Source: JANELJ01 sp024511395
GTDB taxonomy: Bacteria > Pseudomonadota > Gammaproteobacteria > GRL18
Assembly (NCBI GenBank): GCA_963681975.1
Contig: OY820613.1
Coordinates: 3,720,001 to 3,784,000 of the forward strand
Direction: 5' to 3'
DNA length: 64,000 nucleotides
Shown here: positions 33,478-44,028 of the stretch, one piece after another
Layout: each line of letters starts with the position of its first letter
Position numbering within the stretch: position 1 is the stretch's first letter
Position numbers and translations under genes: made by a program
Notes under the pieces: generated by a model
What the model was told of the DNA's origin: nothing
The model's database searches: none
The model's input: the letters and a program-made list of their open reading frames with translations, nothing else

Positions 33478-34482
33478 TCAGCCTGTGATTATTTGCGGTA
33501 TGCTTTGCTGATAAATAACAAATATATAGCCTATATAACACAATAATAAAATACCAGCTTCTAGGCGATTAATTCTGCCTTTACCCTTAAAACCATAGGC
33601 AAAGAGAAACAATAAAACACTAAGAAAAATCATCACTAGATAATCACGTCCCAGCACACTGGGTTCCAGCACAGCACCGCTGATAATTCCGGGAATACCC
33701 AGAACGCCGAGTAAATTAAACGTATTGGAACCAATAATATTACCCACTGCAATATCATGTTCATTTTTCAGAGCACTGGCAATGGAAGCCGCCAGTTCCG
33801 GTAAACTGGTACCGATAGCGACAATGGTCAGACCGATAACCAGTTCACTGACATGAAATTTATGGGCGATATTAACTGCACCCCAGACCAGCAGGCGGGA
33901 ACTGAGTAACAGGATCAGCATGCCAGCGATCAGCCAGAAACTGGCCATAGCGGTACTCATGTCTTTGGGAATTTCTTCAGAAAACTCCTCTTCTAGGGGA
34001 TCGGCATTACCGGCACTTTCAGCCCGATGCTTTTCCCGCAGGCCAATTAAAGTAATAAAGATCATCAGTGCAAACATGCCCAGAATTAACAGGGTGCCAT
34101 CCACTCGGCTGAGTTCTCCGTCCGCTAATAAAGCCCAGACGATAAGCATAATGGCAAACATAATCGGATATTCGCGTTTAAGAATTTTTGAATCGACCAG
34201 CAGGGGGGTGACCAGTGCAGTGGTACCCAGAACTAGGGCGATATTGGTAATATTGGAGCCAAGGGCATTACCGATGGCAAGATTAGGGGTGTCTTCATAA
34301 GCGGCGACTCCAGAAGTAATCATTTCCGGTGCAGAGGTACCGAAACCGACAATGGTCAGACCAATAATTAGAGGTGATACTCCAAAGTTAACTGCAATAC
34401 ACGAAGCACCGATAACAAAGCGGTCAGCGCTCCATATCAACAGTAGAAAGCCGGCCAGAACTGCGGCGATACTCAGTAACAT
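33478..34482 (-). CDS. yrbG: Calcium/sodium antiporter YrbG-type (CaCA family)
   Basis: This inner-membrane cation exchanger has 334 residues and about ten membrane segments in two inverted halves. The two alpha-repeats are recognisable as VGFGTSAPEMITSGVAAY (about residues 46-63) and VAIGTSLPELAASIASAL (about 220-237), each followed by GNALGSNITN or GNIIGSNTFN. An acidic cytoplasmic loop (EEEFSEEIPKD) lies between the halves. It heads the kdsC-lptCAB unit, as in enterobacteria. Confidence 0.93.
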   Translation of the reverse strand: MLLSIAAVLAGFLLLIWSADRFVIGASCIAVNFGVSPLIIGLTIVGFGTSAPEMITSGVAAYEDTPNLAIGNALGSNITNIALVLGTTALVTPLLVDSKILKREYPIMFAIMLIVWALLADGELSRVDGTLLILGMFALMIFITLIGLREKHRAESAGNADPLEEEFSEEIPKDMSTAMASFWLIAGMLILLLSSRLLVWGAVNIAHKFHVSELVIGLTIVAIGTSLPELAASIASALKNEHDIAVGNIIGSNTFNLLGVLGIPGIISGAVLEPSVLGRDYLVMIFLSVLLFLFAYGFKGKGRINRLEAGILLLCYIGYIFVIYQQSIPQIITG

Positions 34483-34531
34483 GTTTTTTCCTGTCTGTGT
34501 TGCTGCAATATTTTAAGTGACTATCCAATAA

Positions 34532-34575
34532 AAAACCCTGCCACTGGTATTTTAAAATACCAGTGGCAGGGTTTT
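34532..34575 (-). terminator. Strong bidirectional intrinsic terminator after mlaA
   Basis: A perfect 22-bp inverted repeat without spacer (AAAACCCTGCCACTGG half-site plus TATTTT) has A/T tracts on both sides. On the minus strand it ends in TTTTTATT, so it should terminate mlaA and insulate yrbG. Confidence 0.93.
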
Positions 34576-34621
34576 ATTTTAACAGCTTATTAAGCTGAGT
34601 TCCCTAATTTCTGTGTTTTGA

Positions 34622-35356
34622 CTATTCTTCAAAGTATTCAATAATAATCTTGGGTGGATCGCCGTCATAAATCCGGTTCTGACGCCACTGGTAGTAGGAT
34701 TCACGGGTAAAGATATAGGGATCCAGTGCCAGTTGATCTCTTAAGTCTGTAGTTTTAAGCAGCTCTGAACGGGTATCTACTGCATTGATAGAACTTAGCG
34801 CCACGGTTGCCGATGTAGGGCTGACCAGGCTTATAGGATTGGTAAAATAATCGACCACCAGTGATGGCACATCACGTACACTGCTTGGACCGAAGATCGG
34901 CAGCACAATATAAGGGCCGGAGCCTACTCCCCAGTAACCCAGGGTATCTGCAAAACTTTCCTCATGTTTGGGCATTCCCATCGGGGTGGACATATCAATC
35001 AGTCCAAAAATGCCGAATACGGTATTTACTGAAAAGCGTAGTACATCGGAGCTCATCTGCTCACCTTTTAACTGCAGGCCGTCGTTAATAATAACCACAA
35101 CATCATTAAGGTTTCTGAAAAAGTTATGAGTACCGGTCTGTACGGGAGAGGGCAGTTTCTGATAACCTTTTGCCGCAGGCTTGAGGATCATTCGGTCAAA
35201 GCCTTCGTTAAAATTGTAAATAGAGCGGTTGACCGATTCTATCGGATCGTTCACATCACCGTCTGGTGTTGTGGAAGCACAACCGGTAGTGAATATGACA
35301 GCGGTTAAAATAAGCAGTAAAAAAGCCGGTTTAAATGGTTGGATTAAGTTTTTCAT
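34622..35356 (-). CDS. mlaA: Outer membrane lipoprotein MlaA (VacJ)
   Basis: MlaA removes mislocalised phospholipids from the outer leaflet of the outer membrane and passes them to MlaC. The 244-residue precursor has a lipoprotein signal ending at a lipobox (FTTGCAS, Cys about 26). Conserved blocks include DPIESVNRSIYNFNEGFDRM, NFFRNLNDVVVIINDGLQLK, FGLIDMSTPMGMPKHEESFA and GPYIVLPIFGPSSVRDV. The other mla genes are not in the window. A strong terminator follows. Confidence 0.96.
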   Translation of the reverse strand: MKNLIQPFKPAFLLLILTAVIFTTGCASTTPDGDVNDPIESVNRSIYNFNEGFDRMILKPAAKGYQKLPSPVQTGTHNFFRNLNDVVVIINDGLQLKGEQMSSDVLRFSVNTVFGIFGLIDMSTPMGMPKHEESFADTLGYWGVGSGPYIVLPIFGPSSVRDVPSLVVDYFTNPISLVSPTSATVALSSINAVDTRSELLKTTDLRDQLALDPYIFTRESYYQWRQNRIYDGDPPKIIIEYFEE

Positions 35357-35775
35357 AATTTGATATTTAGTGGTTTAGTTTTGAAAAATATACCGATGAT
35401 GTTTTGTGTTAATTTCAAATTTCTTTCAATGATCATCGCTTTCAAAATTCAGATCAGTTCCCTAATTCCCTGATGTTAAGTACGCATATAATAGCAAAAT
35501 ACCGTGTTAAATAAACAAAGATAACTTAAAGTTGTTGTAAAAAATTAACAAATGTAAAAATAAGTCATATAAAACAATGATTTAGTGTGTGACTGAAATC
35601 CTACGGAAAATTATTTAAATAAATTTAATGAACTCTGGTTTTGATAGTTTTACAAAACCTGCATTGATAAGTGGTGATTAATTGCCCTTGTTCTTTTTCT
35701 TTAATTGCTGCTTTTTAAACTGGTCAAGTCGGGTTATATTGGACATTTGCAAACATTCTGGGAGTCATATTCTGT
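35357..35775. other. AT-rich spacer between divergent mlaA and the next gene
   Basis: This 419-bp region holds the divergent upstream regions. It has no open frame of note. A TTATATTGGACATTTGC segment near 35733 could be part of a promoter for the plus-strand gene, but this is not firm. Confidence 0.4.
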
Positions 35776-36291
35776 ATGGCAGATCTTAACATTATTTTTG
35801 GACTATCAGGACTGGTGCATTCCTCTCTGATGAATAACTTTTATCCCGAAGATTTGCCGGAGGACTGGCGGCTGGATTACTACAGTAATGAATTTGATGC
35901 TCTGCATTGCTCAGAGTCAGATATCGAATTGCTTGATGAGTTGCAGGAGATGATTGAAGAAAAAAATTTTACCTGTTTTCTGGAGAAAAAAGCAGGGCTA
36001 AATTTGGAACTGCCTGAACAGGTAATAACTGTGGAACTGAGCCATGATTTAAACTTAACTGACCAGGATGATGGTGTGCAATGGGTTGATGCAATTATTG
36101 CTCAGAAAGACATAGGAATTTGTTTGATTAAGAAGTTACAGGAAAATGCTCCCCAAGCAATCAGGCAATTGATTGAAACTATTCGGAGCTACGCTTCACA
36201 GCAGGGCTACCATGAAGTCTATATGATTTTTAATGATGACTATGCTTTAGAAAATTGTCGAAGTGCCATAGTTATTGAAGCAATGATGTAG
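35776..36291 (+). CDS. Conserved-looking hypothetical protein, acidic
   Basis: This 171-residue cytoplasmic acidic protein has no membrane segment. Its first part (GLSGLVHSSLMNNFYPEDLP then EDWRLDYYSNEFDAL) is reminiscent of the start of DUF72/YecE proteins, where a YP..LP.....YY...F pattern precedes a barrel, but the protein is too short for the full domain. I therefore leave the function open. The start is preceded by TGGGAGTC as ribosome binding site. Confidence 0.75.
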   Translation: MADLNIIFGLSGLVHSSLMNNFYPEDLPEDWRLDYYSNEFDALHCSESDIELLDELQEMIEEKNFTCFLEKKAGLNLELPEQVITVELSHDLNLTDQDDGVQWVDAIIAQKDIGICLIKKLQENAPQAIRQLIETIRSYASQQGYHEVYMIFNDDYALENCRSAIVIEAMM

Positions 36292-36361
36292 TTAGGGTGG
36301 AAGCATACTTTGCTTAAAAAAACATTTAATGTGCATAAAATTTTATATTTATAATCACTGA

Positions 36362-36471
36362 GTATCCATTAACCGTGCTTCTTGATGAAGTTTCGGCAGC
36401 AGGGACGCTGCCGAAAAGCTTCCATGGATGGATTTACGGTGTCTTCAGCAAGGAGCACGGTTAATGGATAC
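36362..36471 (+). repeat. Nested palindrome unit 2
   Basis: Outer stem of about 22 bp (GTATCCATTAACCGTGCT and its complement) encloses two small hairpins, TTTCGGCAGC-loop-GCTGCCGAAA and TCCATGGATGGA, plus the conserved CTTGCTGAAG-type side (read on the minus strand). The inner parts match unit 1 in reverse orientation, while the outer stems are unrelated in sequence. Confidence 0.85.
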
Positions 36472-36602
36472 GGAATTTGCGTTTATTTGAGAATTATTAG
36501 AAGTGCTTCTGCTCTGATGATGTAGTAAGCGACAGCTTTTTTCTTTTTCCCCTCTAAATTGGTACAATAGTCTCCCTTTTATTAACCCGTTTTAATGGAC
36601 TC

Positions 36603-39600
36603 ATGACATCCCAGGCTGCGCTGACCAATATCCGAGAAATACCCTATAACTATACGTCTTTCTCCGATCGTGAAATTATTATCCGTTTTCTGGGAGAAGA
36701 GGCCTGGGACGTACTCAATACCCTGCGCAGTAAAAGGGTGACCGGCCGTTCTGCCAGAATGCTGTTTGAAGTTCTGGGTGATATCTGGGTAGTGTCCCGT
36801 AACCCGTTTATTGAAGACGATCTGATTGAAAATCCCAAACGCCGGGATGCCCTGCTGGAAGCCTTGAATCACCGTCTGACTCAGATCCGCCTGCGCTCTG
36901 ACGGTAATAAAGCAGTACTGGAACTGCTGGCCAGTGCCGAAAGAGCTGTACAGGAGTTCAAGGGCTGGCTTGTTGAAAGTGAAATTAAGCGCCGCAAGGT
37001 ATTTAAGCGCTTGTCCAAAGTCACCCGTAAAGACAATATCTGTTTTGATGGACTGTCCAGAGTCAGCCATGTCACCGATGCCAGTGACTGGCGGGTAGAA
37101 TTTCCTTTTGTGGTACTGACACCGGATACCGAACAGGAAGTCCTGACGCTGGTACAGGTCTGTATTGAGCTGGGACTGGCCATTATTCCCCGTGGCGGCG
37201 GTACCGGTTATACCGGCGGTGCCGTTCCCTTAACCGTTAACTCAGTTGTTATTAATACCGAGAAACTGGATGAACTGGGCAATGTGGTGTTTCAGAACAT
37301 TGCAGTCAAACCAGAGCCGGATACCGAAGTACAGTCGCAAAATATAGCCACTATTGCTGCCGGAGGCGGTGTGGTGACCCGCCGGGTATCTGAACAGGCA
37401 GAAGAAGAGGGTCTGGTCTTTGCTGTGGATCCCACTTCACAGGATGCCTCCTGTATCGGCGGCAATATTGCCATGAATGCAGGCGGTAAAAAGGCGGTTA
37501 TGTGGGGAACAACCCTAGATAATTTATTGTCTTGGAAAATAGTGACTCCCGATGCCCGCTGGATGCTGATTGAGCGTCTGGAACATAATCTGGGTAAAAT
37601 TCATGAAGTAGAAACCGTTCGTTTCCGGATCACCCGCTATGCTGCTAATGGTAAAGATATTGATACTCAGGACATCCTGGAAATTCCCGGCAGTGAACTG
37701 CGTAAGCAGGGTCTGGGCAAGGATGTAACCAACAAGTTTTTAGGTGGCCTGCCGGGGGTTCAGAAAGAAGGCTGTGACGGTATTATTACCTCTGCTGTTT
37801 TTATTCTGCATAAAATGCCGCAGCATATTCGTACCGTCTGTATGGAGTTTTTTGGTTCGGATATGAGCAACTCCGTACCGGCCATTGTAGAAACCATTGA
37901 TTATATTAAAACCCGTTCCAATGTAGTGCTGGCCGGTCTGGAACATCTGGATGAGCGTTATATCAGGGCCGTGGGCTATTCCACCAAATCCCCCCGGGCC
38001 GAGCTGCCGAAAATGGTGCTACTGGCGGATATTGCTTCAGATAATGAAGATGCGGTAGCTGAAGCAGCATCTAAAGTGGTGCAACTGGCCAATGCCCGTG
38101 ATGCGGAAGGTTTTATTGCCACCAGCCCGGAAGCCCGTAAATTTTTCTGGCTGGACAGGGCCAGAACAGCTGCTATTGCCTCACATACCAATGCTTTTAA
38201 GATCAATGAAGATGTGGTTATTCCATTAGACCGCTTGGGTGAATACACACTGGGTATTGAGCGTATTAATATTATCCAGTCCATTAAAAACAAACTGAAA
38301 ATGGTGGCAGCGGTTAATGACTATCTGCACAGTGATCTGCAGATTACCAGTCAGAATCCTGAATTTGAAGGCTCTGAAGAAACCCAGACCATTATTGAAG
38401 ACAAGAAACAGGCGGCTTTTAAGCTGATTAAAACCGTTCAGAGCCGCTGGAATACCCTGCTGGAACAGCTGGATACTCCAGTGGCAGAGCTGACAGATAA
38501 AATCAATGTGGAAGACCTAAGCGCAGAAATTGCTGCCTTGGACAATCCCAGTTGTTTTGACCTGTTGCAAAAGCGGATTTTACGAGTATCGTATCGCCGC
38601 GAAGTTGAGCAGCCGCTTAAGGAACTGTTCAGCGGGGTCAACCTGTCCGGTATTAATGAACAACTGGATAAAATTCATGCCCGAATCCGTCCGGGACGGT
38701 TATTTGTAGCTACTCATATGCATGCCGGAGACGGTAATGTCCACACCAATATTCCTGTGCATTCCAATGATTATGAAATGCTGCATACGGCTGATAAAGT
38801 GGTAGAAGAAATAATGGCCCTGGCGGAATCTCTGGGCGGGGTGATTTCCGGTGAGCACGGCATTGGTGTTACCAAACTGCAGTTTCTTAATGATGATGTG
38901 CTGGATGTCTTTAAAAACTACAAGGAACAGGTGGATCCTGACAATCATTTTAACCCCGGCAAGCTGATGAAACACTCTGGGCTGGAAAATGCCTATACGC
39001 CGTCATTACAACTATTGCAGCAGGAAGCCCTGATTCTTGAAGCTAGTGAACTGGGGGCTCTGAATAACGAGATTAAGGACTGTCTGCGTTGCGGTAAGTG
39101 CAAGCCGGTGTGCAATACCCATATTCCCAGGGCAAGCTTGCTCTATTCACCACGTAATAAAATTCTTGGCACCGGCCTGATTATGGAAGCTTTCCTTTAT
39201 GAGGAACAGACCCGGCGGGGTATATCACTGCGTCATTTTGATGAAATGAATGACGTGGCTGATCACTGTACCGTCTGCCATAAATGCCTTAACCCCTGTC
39301 CGGTCAATATTGATTTTGGCGATGTGTCCATTCAGATGCGTACTATTTTGCGTAATCGTAAAAAGAAACGTTTTTCCCTGATGGGCAAGCTGGCCATGGC
39401 CTATCTCAATGTCACTGATCCCACGACCATTAAAATCATGCGTAAAACCATGATTGAATGGTCCTATAAAGCCCAGAGTCTGGGGCATCAGGCGGCACGT
39501 TATTTTGGCCTGCTGCCCAGAGGAAAACAGCCTCATGTCACTCATGGTAAGGCACCAATTAAAGAGCAGGTTATTAACTTTGTTAAAAAACCCATGCCTG

Positions 39601-40493
39601 CGGATATACCCTCTCAAACGACCCGTCAGTTACTGGGTATTGAGGATAATACCACGGTGCCTATTTTACGGGATCCTCAGAAAGTCAGTGAGGATTCTGA
39701 TTCGGTCTTTTATTTCCCTGGTTGCGGTTCAGAACGCCTTTACAGCCAGGTGGGCCTGGCCACTTTAGCCATGCTGTATGACGCTGGCGCACAGACCGTT
39801 TTGCCGCCGGGCTATTTATGCTGCGGCTATCCCCAGACTGCCGGTGGTGAAGCCGCCAAAGGTCAGGAGATTTCTACAGACAATCAGGTGCTGTTTCACC
39901 GTATTGCCAATACCCTGAACTATATGGACATTAAAACTGTACTGGTGTCCTGCGGCACCTGTATGGATCAACTACTGCATTACCAGTTCCAGCAGATCTT
40001 CCCTGACTGCCGCCTGCTGGATATCCATGAATACCTAGCTGAAAAGGGCTATGCCCTGGATGAAAGCCAGCAGGAAGGCGGTTATATTTACCATGATCCC
40101 TGTCATACCCCCATTAAAACCCACCAGCCATTAACGGTGGCCAAAGATATTCTGGGAGAAAATGTCATCCTCTCGGATCGCTGCTGCGGTGAGTCAGGCA
40201 CTCTGGCAGTATCCAGACCGGATATTTCCACCCAGCTGCGCTATCGCAAGCAGGAAGAGTTGAATAAAAATATTAAAACCCTGCACCTGCAGCCGCAAAC
40301 GACGGACAAAGCCGTAAAACTGGTGACTACCTGTCCAGCGTGTCAACAGGGCTTAAACCGCTACCGCGGTGAAACCGGTATGACGGCTGAATATGTTGTG
40401 GTGGAACTGTGCCAGAAAACTCTTGGGGACACCTGGCAGAAAGACTTTATTGAAAAAGTCATTCGGGGCGGGATTGAACGGGTATTGTTGTAG
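36603..40493 (+). CDS. Large FAD-linked oxidoreductase with Fe-S and CCG domains (DUF3683/D-lactate-dehydrogenase type)
   Basis: This 1296-residue single-chain protein fuses functions that glycolate oxidase or D-lactate dehydrogenases often split between subunits. A DUF3683-like N-terminus (residues 1-120) precedes an FAD PCMH domain with PRGGGTGYTGGAVPL near residue 196. The FAD-oxidase C-terminal domain ends with MHAGDGNVHTNIPVH and GEHGIGVTK. Two 4Fe-4S motifs follow (CLRCGKCKPVC near 825, CTVCHKCLNPCPV near 888), then two CCG cysteine domains (CCGYPQ near 1072, CCGESG near 1193). It would oxidise a 2-hydroxyacid and pass electrons to quinone; D-lactate or D-2-hydroxyglutarate are candidates, but the substrate is not shown by the sequence. 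An upstream TACAAT near 36565 is a possible -10 box. Confidence 0.88.
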   Translation: MTSQAALTNIREIPYNYTSFSDREIIIRFLGEEAWDVLNTLRSKRVTGRSARMLFEVLGDIWVVSRNPFIEDDLIENPKRRDALLEALNHRLTQIRLRSDGNKAVLELLASAERAVQEFKGWLVESEIKRRKVFKRLSKVTRKDNICFDGLSRVSHVTDASDWRVEFPFVVLTPDTEQEVLTLVQVCIELGLAIIPRGGGTGYTGGAVPLTVNSVVINTEKLDELGNVVFQNIAVKPEPDTEVQSQNIATIAAGGGVVTRRVSEQAEEEGLVFAVDPTSQDASCIGGNIAMNAGGKKAVMWGTTLDNLLSWKIVTPDARWMLIERLEHNLGKIHEVETVRFRITRYAANGKDIDTQDILEIPGSELRKQGLGKDVTNKFLGGLPGVQKEGCDGIITSAVFILHKMPQHIRTVCMEFFGSDMSNSVPAIVETIDYIKTRSNVVLAGLEHLDERYIRAVGYSTKSPRAELPKMVLLADIASDNEDAVAEAASKVVQLANARDAEGFIATSPEARKFFWLDRARTAAIASHTNAFKINEDVVIPLDRLGEYTLGIERINIIQSIKNKLKMVAAVNDYLHSDLQITSQNPEFEGSEETQTIIEDKKQAAFKLIKTVQSRWNTLLEQLDTPVAELTDKINVEDLSAEIAALDNPSCFDLLQKRILRVSYRREVEQPLKELFSGVNLSGINEQLDKIHARIRPGRLFVATHMHAGDGNVHTNIPVHSNDYEMLHTADKVVEEIMALAESLGGVISGEHGIGVTKLQFLNDDVLDVFKNYKEQVDPDNHFNPGKLMKHSGLENAYTPSLQLLQQEALILEASELGALNNEIKDCLRCGKCKPVCNTHIPRASLLYSPRNKILGTGLIMEAFLYEEQTRRGISLRHFDEMNDVADHCTVCHKCLNPCPVNIDFGDVSIQMRTILRNRKKKRFSLMGKLAMAYLNVTDPTTIKIMRKTMIEWSYKAQSLGHQAARYFGLLPRGKQPHVTHGKAPIKEQVINFVKKPMPADIPSQTTRQLLGIEDNTTVPILRDPQKVSEDSDSVFYFPGCGSERLYSQVGLATLAMLYDAGAQTVLPPGYLCCGYPQTAGGEAAKGQEISTDNQVLFHRIANTLNYMDIKTVLVSCGTCMDQLLHYQFQQIFPDCRLLDIHEYLAEKGYALDESQQEGGYIYHDPCHTPIKTHQPLTVAKDILGENVILSDRCCGESGTLAVSRPDISTQLRYRKQEELNKNIKTLHLQPQTTDKAVKLVTTCPACQQGLNRYRGETGMTAEYVVVELCQKTLGDTWQKDFIEKVIRGGIERVLL

Positions 40494-40571
40494 CACTTGT
40501 TGACAATTACTTAAAGGACCTTCAATTTAGAGCAGATTATTAACACTGCTTCTTGATTTTAACTGTACTTA

Positions 40572-42085
40572 GTTCGACCTGAATAAATCATAGCGCATTG
40601 ATTTATAAGGAAATGTTGGCGAATTATGGGTGTTAAATTTGCAGGTTTTTGGTAAAATAACCCTTATTACCTTGCAAATTTCCAGACCAGAATGAAGCCA
40701 GAGAAACAGCCAAAAATACCTCAGGAAGACCTGTTCAGGATGCGCCTTGAAAACATGCTGGACATAAACCATGAGTTGATTAAGTTATCAAAACCCATAG
40801 ATTGGGAAAGTCCTGATAAAGAATGGGGCGCTCTGTTTGTATCCACTAAAGGTGCTCCTGCCATACGCACTCGATTGATTGCAGGATTGCATTACCTGAA
40901 ACACCTGCATGATTTATCAGATGAACAGGTAGTAAAAGGCTGGACAGAAAATCCGTACTGGCAATATTTTTGTGGAGAAGAATACTTTCAGCATAAGATG
41001 CCCATACACCCTGTGACCATGACCAAATGGCGTAACCGGCCGGGTAAATCAGGCAGTGAAAAATTACTGATTGAAACCATTAAAGCCGGACTAAAGAGTA
41101 AAACCATAAAGCCTGGCAGTTTAAAGAAAGTCACGGTAGATACTACCGTACAGGAAAAGAACATCGCTTTTCCAACCGATTCAAAGCTCCTGAGCAAAGC
41201 CAGAGAAAACCTGATTAAACTGTCCAAAGAGCACGGTATTAAACTGCGCCAGAACTATAATCGGGTTGGGCCGCAATATGCACTAATGGCCAGTCGTTAT
41301 GCTCATGCAAAACAGTTTAAACGCATGAAGAAAATGAACAATAAACTGAAATCCCGTTTAGGTCGTGTTAAATGGGATATTGAACGACAACTGCCCAATT
41401 ATTCTGTCGATATTCAGTCATTGTTTGAAGTAGCTCTAAAACAGGCTCAGAAACTGATTGAGCAGGAGCAGCACAGTAAGAACAAGCTTTACAGTTTACA
41501 TGCTCCTGAAGTTGAGTGTATCAGTAAAGGCAAAGCTCATAAGCCTTATGAATTTGGTGTTAAAGCCAGTATCGCGGTAACTAACAAGGAAGGCTTTGTT
41601 ATTGGCGCTCAAAGTTGTCCGGGCAATCCTTATGATGGACATACCTTGCTGCCACAACTGGAACAAATAAAACAGTTTACAGCCGTACAGCCGTACAGCC
41701 GTACAGCCGGAACAGTGCTTTGTTGACCGTGGTTATCGTGGACATGAAGTAAAAGACACTAAAGTTTTTATCTCAGGTCAGAAGCGAGGCGTTACCCGAA
41801 GTATTAAAAAGGCATTAAAACGGTGCAGTGCGATTGAGCCTGAAATCGGTCATATGAAAAACGATGGCCGTTTAGACCGCTGCTACCTCAAAGGTGCAGT
41901 CGGTGATGCCATTAATGTGGTTATGGTAGCTGCTGGACATAACTTAAGAAAGCTCCTCAATAAGCTCCGGCTTTGGTGGCTCAAAATTATTTCCGGTTTG
42001 ATGGGATATTTTATCAAACCAGAACAATTAGCCGCTTTAAACCTGGCTTGATGTCAGGCTTAAAACGGTATTATTCAGGTTGAAC
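40572..42085 (+). mobile_element. IS5-type element copy F (1514 bp)
   Basis: Both ends are present. The flanks differ (TACTTA at left, TATTTA at right), so it lacks an exact target repeat. This is consistent with an adjacent deletion that also removed the end of the IS66 element. The 16-bp excess is two extra CCGTACAG units. Confidence 0.92.
40692..42051 (+). pseudogene. IS5-family transposase, frameshifted by repeat expansion (copy F)
   Basis: Identical architecture to copy B, but three CCGTACAG units (41683-41706) put the frame out by one. Translation ends at 41726 after 344 residues, before the second Asp and the Glu of the DDE triad. The remaining frame resumes near 41728 and runs open to 42051. 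The lesion is the repeat number alone, so a one-unit gain or a two-unit loss would restore the frame. Confidence 0.93.
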
Positions 42086-42097
42086 TATTTACTTTTT

Positions 42098-43557
42098 CTA
42101 AACCGACGTTTTAAAATTCCATGGAAGCAACGCTTCAATTTTTTCAACGGTATCCGCATAGGGCAGTTCATTCAACACATGAACCAGATAAGCATAAGGT
42201 TCCAGGTGGTTTGCTTTAGCCGTTTCAATAAGGCTGTAATGGACACTGCTGGCATAAGCACCTTTAAGGGTGTCACTGAACAACCAGGCTTTTCTCCCGA
42301 CAACAAAAGGGCGAATAGCATTTTCAGCCAGAACATTACTGATGTTTAATCGCCCGTCTTCACAATAAACTACCAGTTTATCCCATTGGTTGTTCACATA
42401 GGTCAGTGCTTTACCTGTCAGACTGTCTTTGGGTACTTTGTCCAGGTTCCTGTCAATCCAGCCTCCTGGTTTTTCCAGAACGGGAATGCTTTCTTTCTGG
42501 CGCACCTTTAGCTTTTCATCAACACTGACCTCTTTTATGGTTTGCTCTATCCGGTACAGTTTGTTGATTTGTGCCAGAGCCATATCCGCCTTACCGGGCT
42601 TTTGAGTTTTTTTATCCCTGGGTTGTGTACTTTGTGCTTCCCTGAACTTTCGGCGGGCATGCTCCCAACAGCCTGCAGAGGTGGCATTGTTTTTTATGCA
42701 CACCGCATTATAGCCGCTATAGCCATCGGTTTGCAGGTAACCACTGAAGTCTTCCAGCAGGCGCAGGGACACCTTCTTTTTACGGGACGGGTCATATTCA
42801 AACAGAACACTGGTTTGCCCTGGCGGGCCGCCCCGGCTGACCCACATATATTTATCAGAGGTCGCTTTCAATCCGGGTTCTTTTAATACTTTAAGTAGCG
42901 TTTCATCCATCTGGATAATATCACCGGATACTTGCTGCTCCCGCATCAGATTAATTAACGGTTGAAGCTGATGCGCCAGTTTAATCACCCGGTTAGCCTG
43001 GGTGGCCCGACTGATATCACCGCCATAGCGGGATAATATGCCTTCCATTCGATAAAGCGGCAGACCATCGGCATATTTGGAAATAATGACATGGGCTATA
43101 AGGTTGATACTCCCCATTGAACGGACTAATGGGTGTTTGGGGAGTATTGCGGATTTAACAGACCGGCTGTCTTTATCTTCTGAATCAGCAAAAATCGCTT
43201 TTTCCTGAAAGTATTCCGGTATTTGAACTTTAGCGGGCACAATGTCCAGCTCTTCTCTTACTTTAGTGTAAAAGGTTTTAATGGCACCGGCTTTTTCTTC
43301 ATCACTTAAGTTAATAAATACCGGGGTTCCGGGAATGTTTCTGGAAAAGGGTTTTCTGCCGGTTTTCTTCTTCTGGCAGACTCAACGGCCTCATCAATCG
43401 CTTCAGCTTCATCAAACAGATATTCCTGAGCATGACTTTGTTCACTGCCGGGGGCAAAGCGTTTATGACGTGCCAGGCGAAGGGCTTCTTCAGGTGTTTT
43501 TATGCGGCTTTCCTGCCGGGAAATAACCCGGGCATTCTGTTCAATAATACCCAACAA
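42098..43557 (-). pseudogene. tnpC: IS66 TnpC transposase, frameshifted
   Basis: The N-terminal piece (43306-43557; LGIIEQNARVISRQESRIKT then RLARHKRFAPGSEQS) and the main piece (42098-43240) are in different frames. The shift is near 43375 in a GAAGAAGAAAA tract. The main piece holds the catalytic blocks IIQMDETLLKVL, LQTDGYSGYNAV, GCWEHARRKF and VLAENAIRPFVVGRKAWLF. The start codon is unclear, with an ATA where ATG might be expected further upstream. Confidence 0.88.
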
Positions 43558-43632
43558 CTCGTCCTTATCAGCCTGTGAAACAGCGGATGAATCGGTGTTG
43601 TTTGTTATGGTTTAAGCAGTATTTTACATGGC

Positions 43633-44028
43633 TTAATTATAGCATAAACAAGGCATTAGATGCTTAATATACGGTCTCATAATTAAGTTTTTATGGGGTT
43701 TCATGGTGCTGATATCATAACCACCCAGTAACCAGTTTATCTGCTGGCCGGTAATATTCATCAGGTCATTTTCCCCTTTTGGCCATTTGAATTTTTCTTC
43801 AGACAGGCTTTTGTAATACAGCACAAAGCCGGTATCATCCCGGAACAGACATTTGATTTTATTTCTCCGGCGATTGGTAAAGACATACAGATATCCGGTG
43901 AACGGGGTATGACCCGGCTCGCATTCTACAATCGCACTGAGCCCTAAAAAGCTTTTCCTGAAATCGACAGGTTTCAGGTATAACCAGACTTCTGGCAGGT
44001 TTAATGAGGGTCGTATGGCGCTGCTCAT
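43633..44028 (-). CDS. tnpB: IS66 accessory protein TnpB
   Basis: This 131-residue IS66 Orf2-like protein (PF05717) contains EVWLYLKPVDFRKSFLGLSA and YLYVFTNRRRNKIKCLFRDD, the conserved core. Its role in transposition is required in the family but biochemically obscure. The C-terminus (about residues 105-131) looks extended or frame-altered relative to the family. It overlaps tnpA by 4 bp. Confidence 0.88.
   Translation of the reverse strand: MSSAIRPSLNLPEVWLYLKPVDFRKSFLGLSAIVECEPGHTPFTGYLYVFTNRRRNKIKCLFRDDTGFVLYYKSLSEEKFKWPKGENDLMNITGQQINWLLGGYDISTMKPHKNLIMRPYIKHLMPCLCYN

Noticed and set aside
33920..34300. A 126-codon plus-strand frame inside yrbG
   Set aside because: It is antisense to a membrane protein gene; there is no independent support.
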